Source: CBDBGD01 sp965205235 (GTDB lineage Bacteria > Chloroflexota > Dehalococcoidia > Lucifugimonadales > UBA1127). From it: a DNA stretch of 64,000 nt. The DNA lies in NCBI GenBank assembly GCA_965205235.1, contig CBDBGD010000001.1, positions 1-64,000 on the forward strand, in the 5' to 3' direction. Below, piece by piece: positions 62,251-64,000 of the stretch (position 1 is its first letter; every line of letters begins with the position of its first letter). A program made the position numbers and the translations under genes. Under the pieces are notes generated by a model, which saw nothing but the letters and a program-made list of their open reading frames with translations, had not been told where the DNA came from and made no database searches.

Positions 62251-63994
62251 GACCTTCGCTGCGCTGGAGCAGCAGGCCCAGGCGACGTGGAGCGCTCTGG
62301 AGAGCCGAACGCGCGTCCGCGTTGGTACGGACCTCAACGGGCTGGCCGCCGGCGCCGGCCAGGTCCTCGACGCGCTCCGGCGTGAGATCGAGCGTCGCGG
62401 CCTCGACGTCGCAGTCCACGCCGTCGGCTCCCTCGGCCTGTGCTACGCCGAACCCCTGGTCGACATCCAGAAGCCCGGCGGAGCGCGCGTGTTCTATCGC
62501 AACGTGACGCCGGAGATGGTCCCGCAGCTAGTCGAGGACTGCATCGTCGGCGATGACGTGCGACCGGACCTCGCCCTCGGCGCCCTCGGTGACGACCCTC
62601 CGCCCGACGTGACACCGCTCGAAGATCTCGACGCGTGGCGCTACCAGGTCCGCATCGCCACTCGCAACTGCGGCACGATCGACCCCGGCGAGGTGTCCCA
62701 CTACATCGCCAACGGTGGCTATGCTGCCTTGGCAAAAGCCCTGGCCGAGATGACCCCTCAGCAGGTGCTGGACGAGGTCTCCAAGGCGGGCCTCCGCGGC
62801 AGGGGCGGCGCAGCCTTTCCCACCGCCGTCAAGTGGGGCTTCCTGGTGCGCACTCCGGGCGACGTCAAGTACATCCTGGTCAACTGTGAGGAGGGCGACC
62901 CCGGCGCCTTCAACGACAAAGGCATCCTGGAGAGCGACCCACACACTCTCATCGAAGGGGCGGTCCTGGCCGGTTACACCACCGGAGCGACCTTCGGCTA
63001 CGTCTTCATCCGACACGGCCACAACGGCCCCATCGAGCGCACCCAGCGAGCCATCGAGCAGGCGCGCGAGGTCGGTCTGCTCGGCGAGAACATCCTGGGC
63101 TCCGACTTCTCCTTCGACATGGAGGTCTCCCTGGTCGGCGAGTCCTACGTCTCCGGCGAGGAGACGGCCCTCATGGAGGCCATCGAGGGCAAGCGTGCCA
63201 TGCCCCGGTTCCGCCCGCCGTTCCCGGCGCAGTTCGGCGTCTGGGGCAAGCCCAGCAACATCAACAACGTCAAGACCCTCTCCTACGTCCCGGAGATCGT
63301 GCGCAGGGGCGGCGAGTGGTTCGCGGGCATCGGCCACGGCCGTAGCACCGGCACGGCCATCCTCTGCCTCAGCGGCGAGGTCGTCCGCCCCGGCATGTAC
63401 GAGGTGCCCTTCGGGCTGACGCTGGGGCAGGTGATCCGGGACATCGCAGGCGGCGTCCTCGACGGCCGCAGCGTGAAGCTGCTGCAGACCGGCGGCCCGC
63501 TCGGCGGCGTCCTGGGCCCGGCCAGCATGGACATCGTCCTCGACTTCGAGGCGATGGCCCAGGCCGGCGCCATCCTCGGCTCCGGCGGCATCATCGTCGG
63601 CAGCGAGGACGTGTGCGCAGTCGACCTCGTCCGCAACCTGGTGGCCTTCTGCCAGTTCGAGTCCTGCGGCAAGTGCTTCCCCTGCCGACTTGGCATGACT
63701 CACCTCGTCGAGGTCCTCGATCGCATCGCCGAAGGCCAGGGACGCCCCGGCGACCAGCAGCTCATGGAGTCCATGGGCCGCTCGATGGCCATGGGTTCCC
63801 TCTGCGGCCACGGCCAGCTCGGCTTCAACCCCGTCAGCTCGGCCTTCCGCTACTTCGCGGAAGACTTCCGCGTGCACATCGACGAGCAACGGTGCCCCGC
63901 GCGCCGCTGCGAGACCTTCTTCTTCAAACCCACCCGGACCCGGCCCATGGCAACAGGGGGATGGTATGCCCAACGAGATTACGCTCACCATTGA
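62243..63994 (+). CDS. NuoF-like NADH/FMN-binding subunit (FdsB/HoxF type)
   Basis: A 583-residue flavoprotein starting at GTG 62243. N-terminal thioredoxin-like domain (about 1-110), then the NADH-binding loop GLRGRGGAAFPTAVKW, FMN region GESYVSGEETALMEAIEG, the SLBB-type domain and the [4Fe-4S] motif ESCGKCFPCRLGM. A final Cys-bearing tail (EQRCPARRCETF) is atypical and may hold part of an extra site. It oxidises or reduces NAD(H) for the complex. The next gene starts inside its end at 63966. Confidence 0.92.
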   Translation: MTETFAALEQQAQATWSALESRTRVRVGTDLNGLAAGAGQVLDALRREIERRGLDVAVHAVGSLGLCYAEPLVDIQKPGGARVFYRNVTPEMVPQLVEDCIVGDDVRPDLALGALGDDPPPDVTPLEDLDAWRYQVRIATRNCGTIDPGEVSHYIANGGYAALAKALAEMTPQQVLDEVSKAGLRGRGGAAFPTAVKWGFLVRTPGDVKYILVNCEEGDPGAFNDKGILESDPHTLIEGAVLAGYTTGATFGYVFIRHGHNGPIERTQRAIEQAREVGLLGENILGSDFSFDMEVSLVGESYVSGEETALMEAIEGKRAMPRFRPPFPAQFGVWGKPSNINNVKTLSYVPEIVRRGGEWFAGIGHGRSTGTAILCLSGEVVRPGMYEVPFGLTLGQVIRDIAGGVLDGRSVKLLQTGGPLGGVLGPASMDIVLDFEAMAQAGAILGSGGIIVGSEDVCAVDLVRNLVAFCQFESCGKCFPCRLGMTHLVEVLDRIAEGQGRPGDQQLMESMGRSMAMGSLCGHGQLGFNPVSSAFRYFAEDFRVHIDEQRCPARRCETFFFKPTRTRPMATGGWYAQRDYAHH

Positions 63995-64000
63995 CGGGGT
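63966..64000 (+). CDS. Start of a third complex subunit (truncated by window)
   Basis: ATG 63966 behind GGGGGAT begins MPNEITLTIDG and runs off the edge. This is how the N-terminal [2Fe-2S] domain of NuoG or of formate dehydrogenase alpha subunits (FdsA) begins. It overlaps the NuoF-like gene by 29 bases, supporting a real start. The identity cannot be confirmed from 11 residues. Confidence 0.55.
   Translation, partial: MPNEITLTIDG

Overview
The window is a high-GC bacterial chromosome segment with close gene packing, about 50 protein genes, three tRNAs and no transposase, integrase or phage gene. The gene content is most like uncultured Chloroflexota (Dehalococcoidia/SAR202-type): Thr-Pro-linker lipoproteins, a form II CoxSLM-type molybdenum hydroxylase operon, several amidohydrolases, orphan Leu/Ile/Val-type binding proteins and BrnTA. 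This placement is an inference from gene content, not phylogeny; an actinobacterial affinity is the main alternative for some genes.

Layout. 1-5 kb: the end of a membrane protein, then a very large minus-strand surface protein broken by many single-base frameshifts. 5-8.3 kb: ABC exporter pair (ATPase plus FtsX-type permease). 8.4-21.2 kb: the most notable region. It holds an ERG4/ERG24-type sterol reductase homologue, an LprG-like lipoprotein followed by an MFS exporter, a Neverland/DAF-36/KshA-like Rieske oxygenase, a 35-codon coupling ORF, an MMPL/RND transporter, an Erg6-like sterol methyltransferase homologue, a GOLPH3(GPP34)-cytochrome P450 fusion and an FAD oxidoreductase. I read this as a candidate sterol/steroid (or other polycyclic lipid) tailoring and export locus. 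21.3-27.8 kb: coxG, coxS, coxL (form II), coxM, moxR and a VWA protein. 27.9-37.5 kb: binding protein, DUF1971, ADP-ribosylglycohydrolase with a dual-specificity phosphatase, an NCS2 permease fused to an ATPase-like domain, recN, small lipoproteins, a LicD protein, and an ArsR-VOC pair. 37.8-46.5 kb: tRNA-Met/Ile(CAT), M55 and M1 peptidases, tRNA-Gly, a second binding protein, tandem thymidylate-kinase homologues, DinB-like protein, amidohydrolase. 46.5-52 kb: hydrolases separated by repeat-rich intergenic DNA. 52-56 kb: RidA, phosphofructokinase, a split TPP decarboxylase, pterin dehydratase, BrnTA, tRNA-His. 56-61.5 kb: two lipoproteins that share a duplicated promoter/leader/linker but carry different repeat domains, plus an amidohydrolase gene and a stray copy of its 3' end. 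61.7-64 kb: NuoE/NuoF-like subunits and the start of a third subunit, probably an NAD-dependent formate dehydrogenase or related complex running off the window.

Sequence quality. Single-base indels in short homopolymers break the surface protein (216-4713), the ABC ATPase, the P450 and the FAD oxidoreductase, while most neighbours are intact. The breaks look like assembly/sequencing errors, or recent decay, and should be resolved before those genes are called pseudogenes. Several genes appear to have leaderless transcripts, with a -10 hexamer about 7-9 bases before the start codon.
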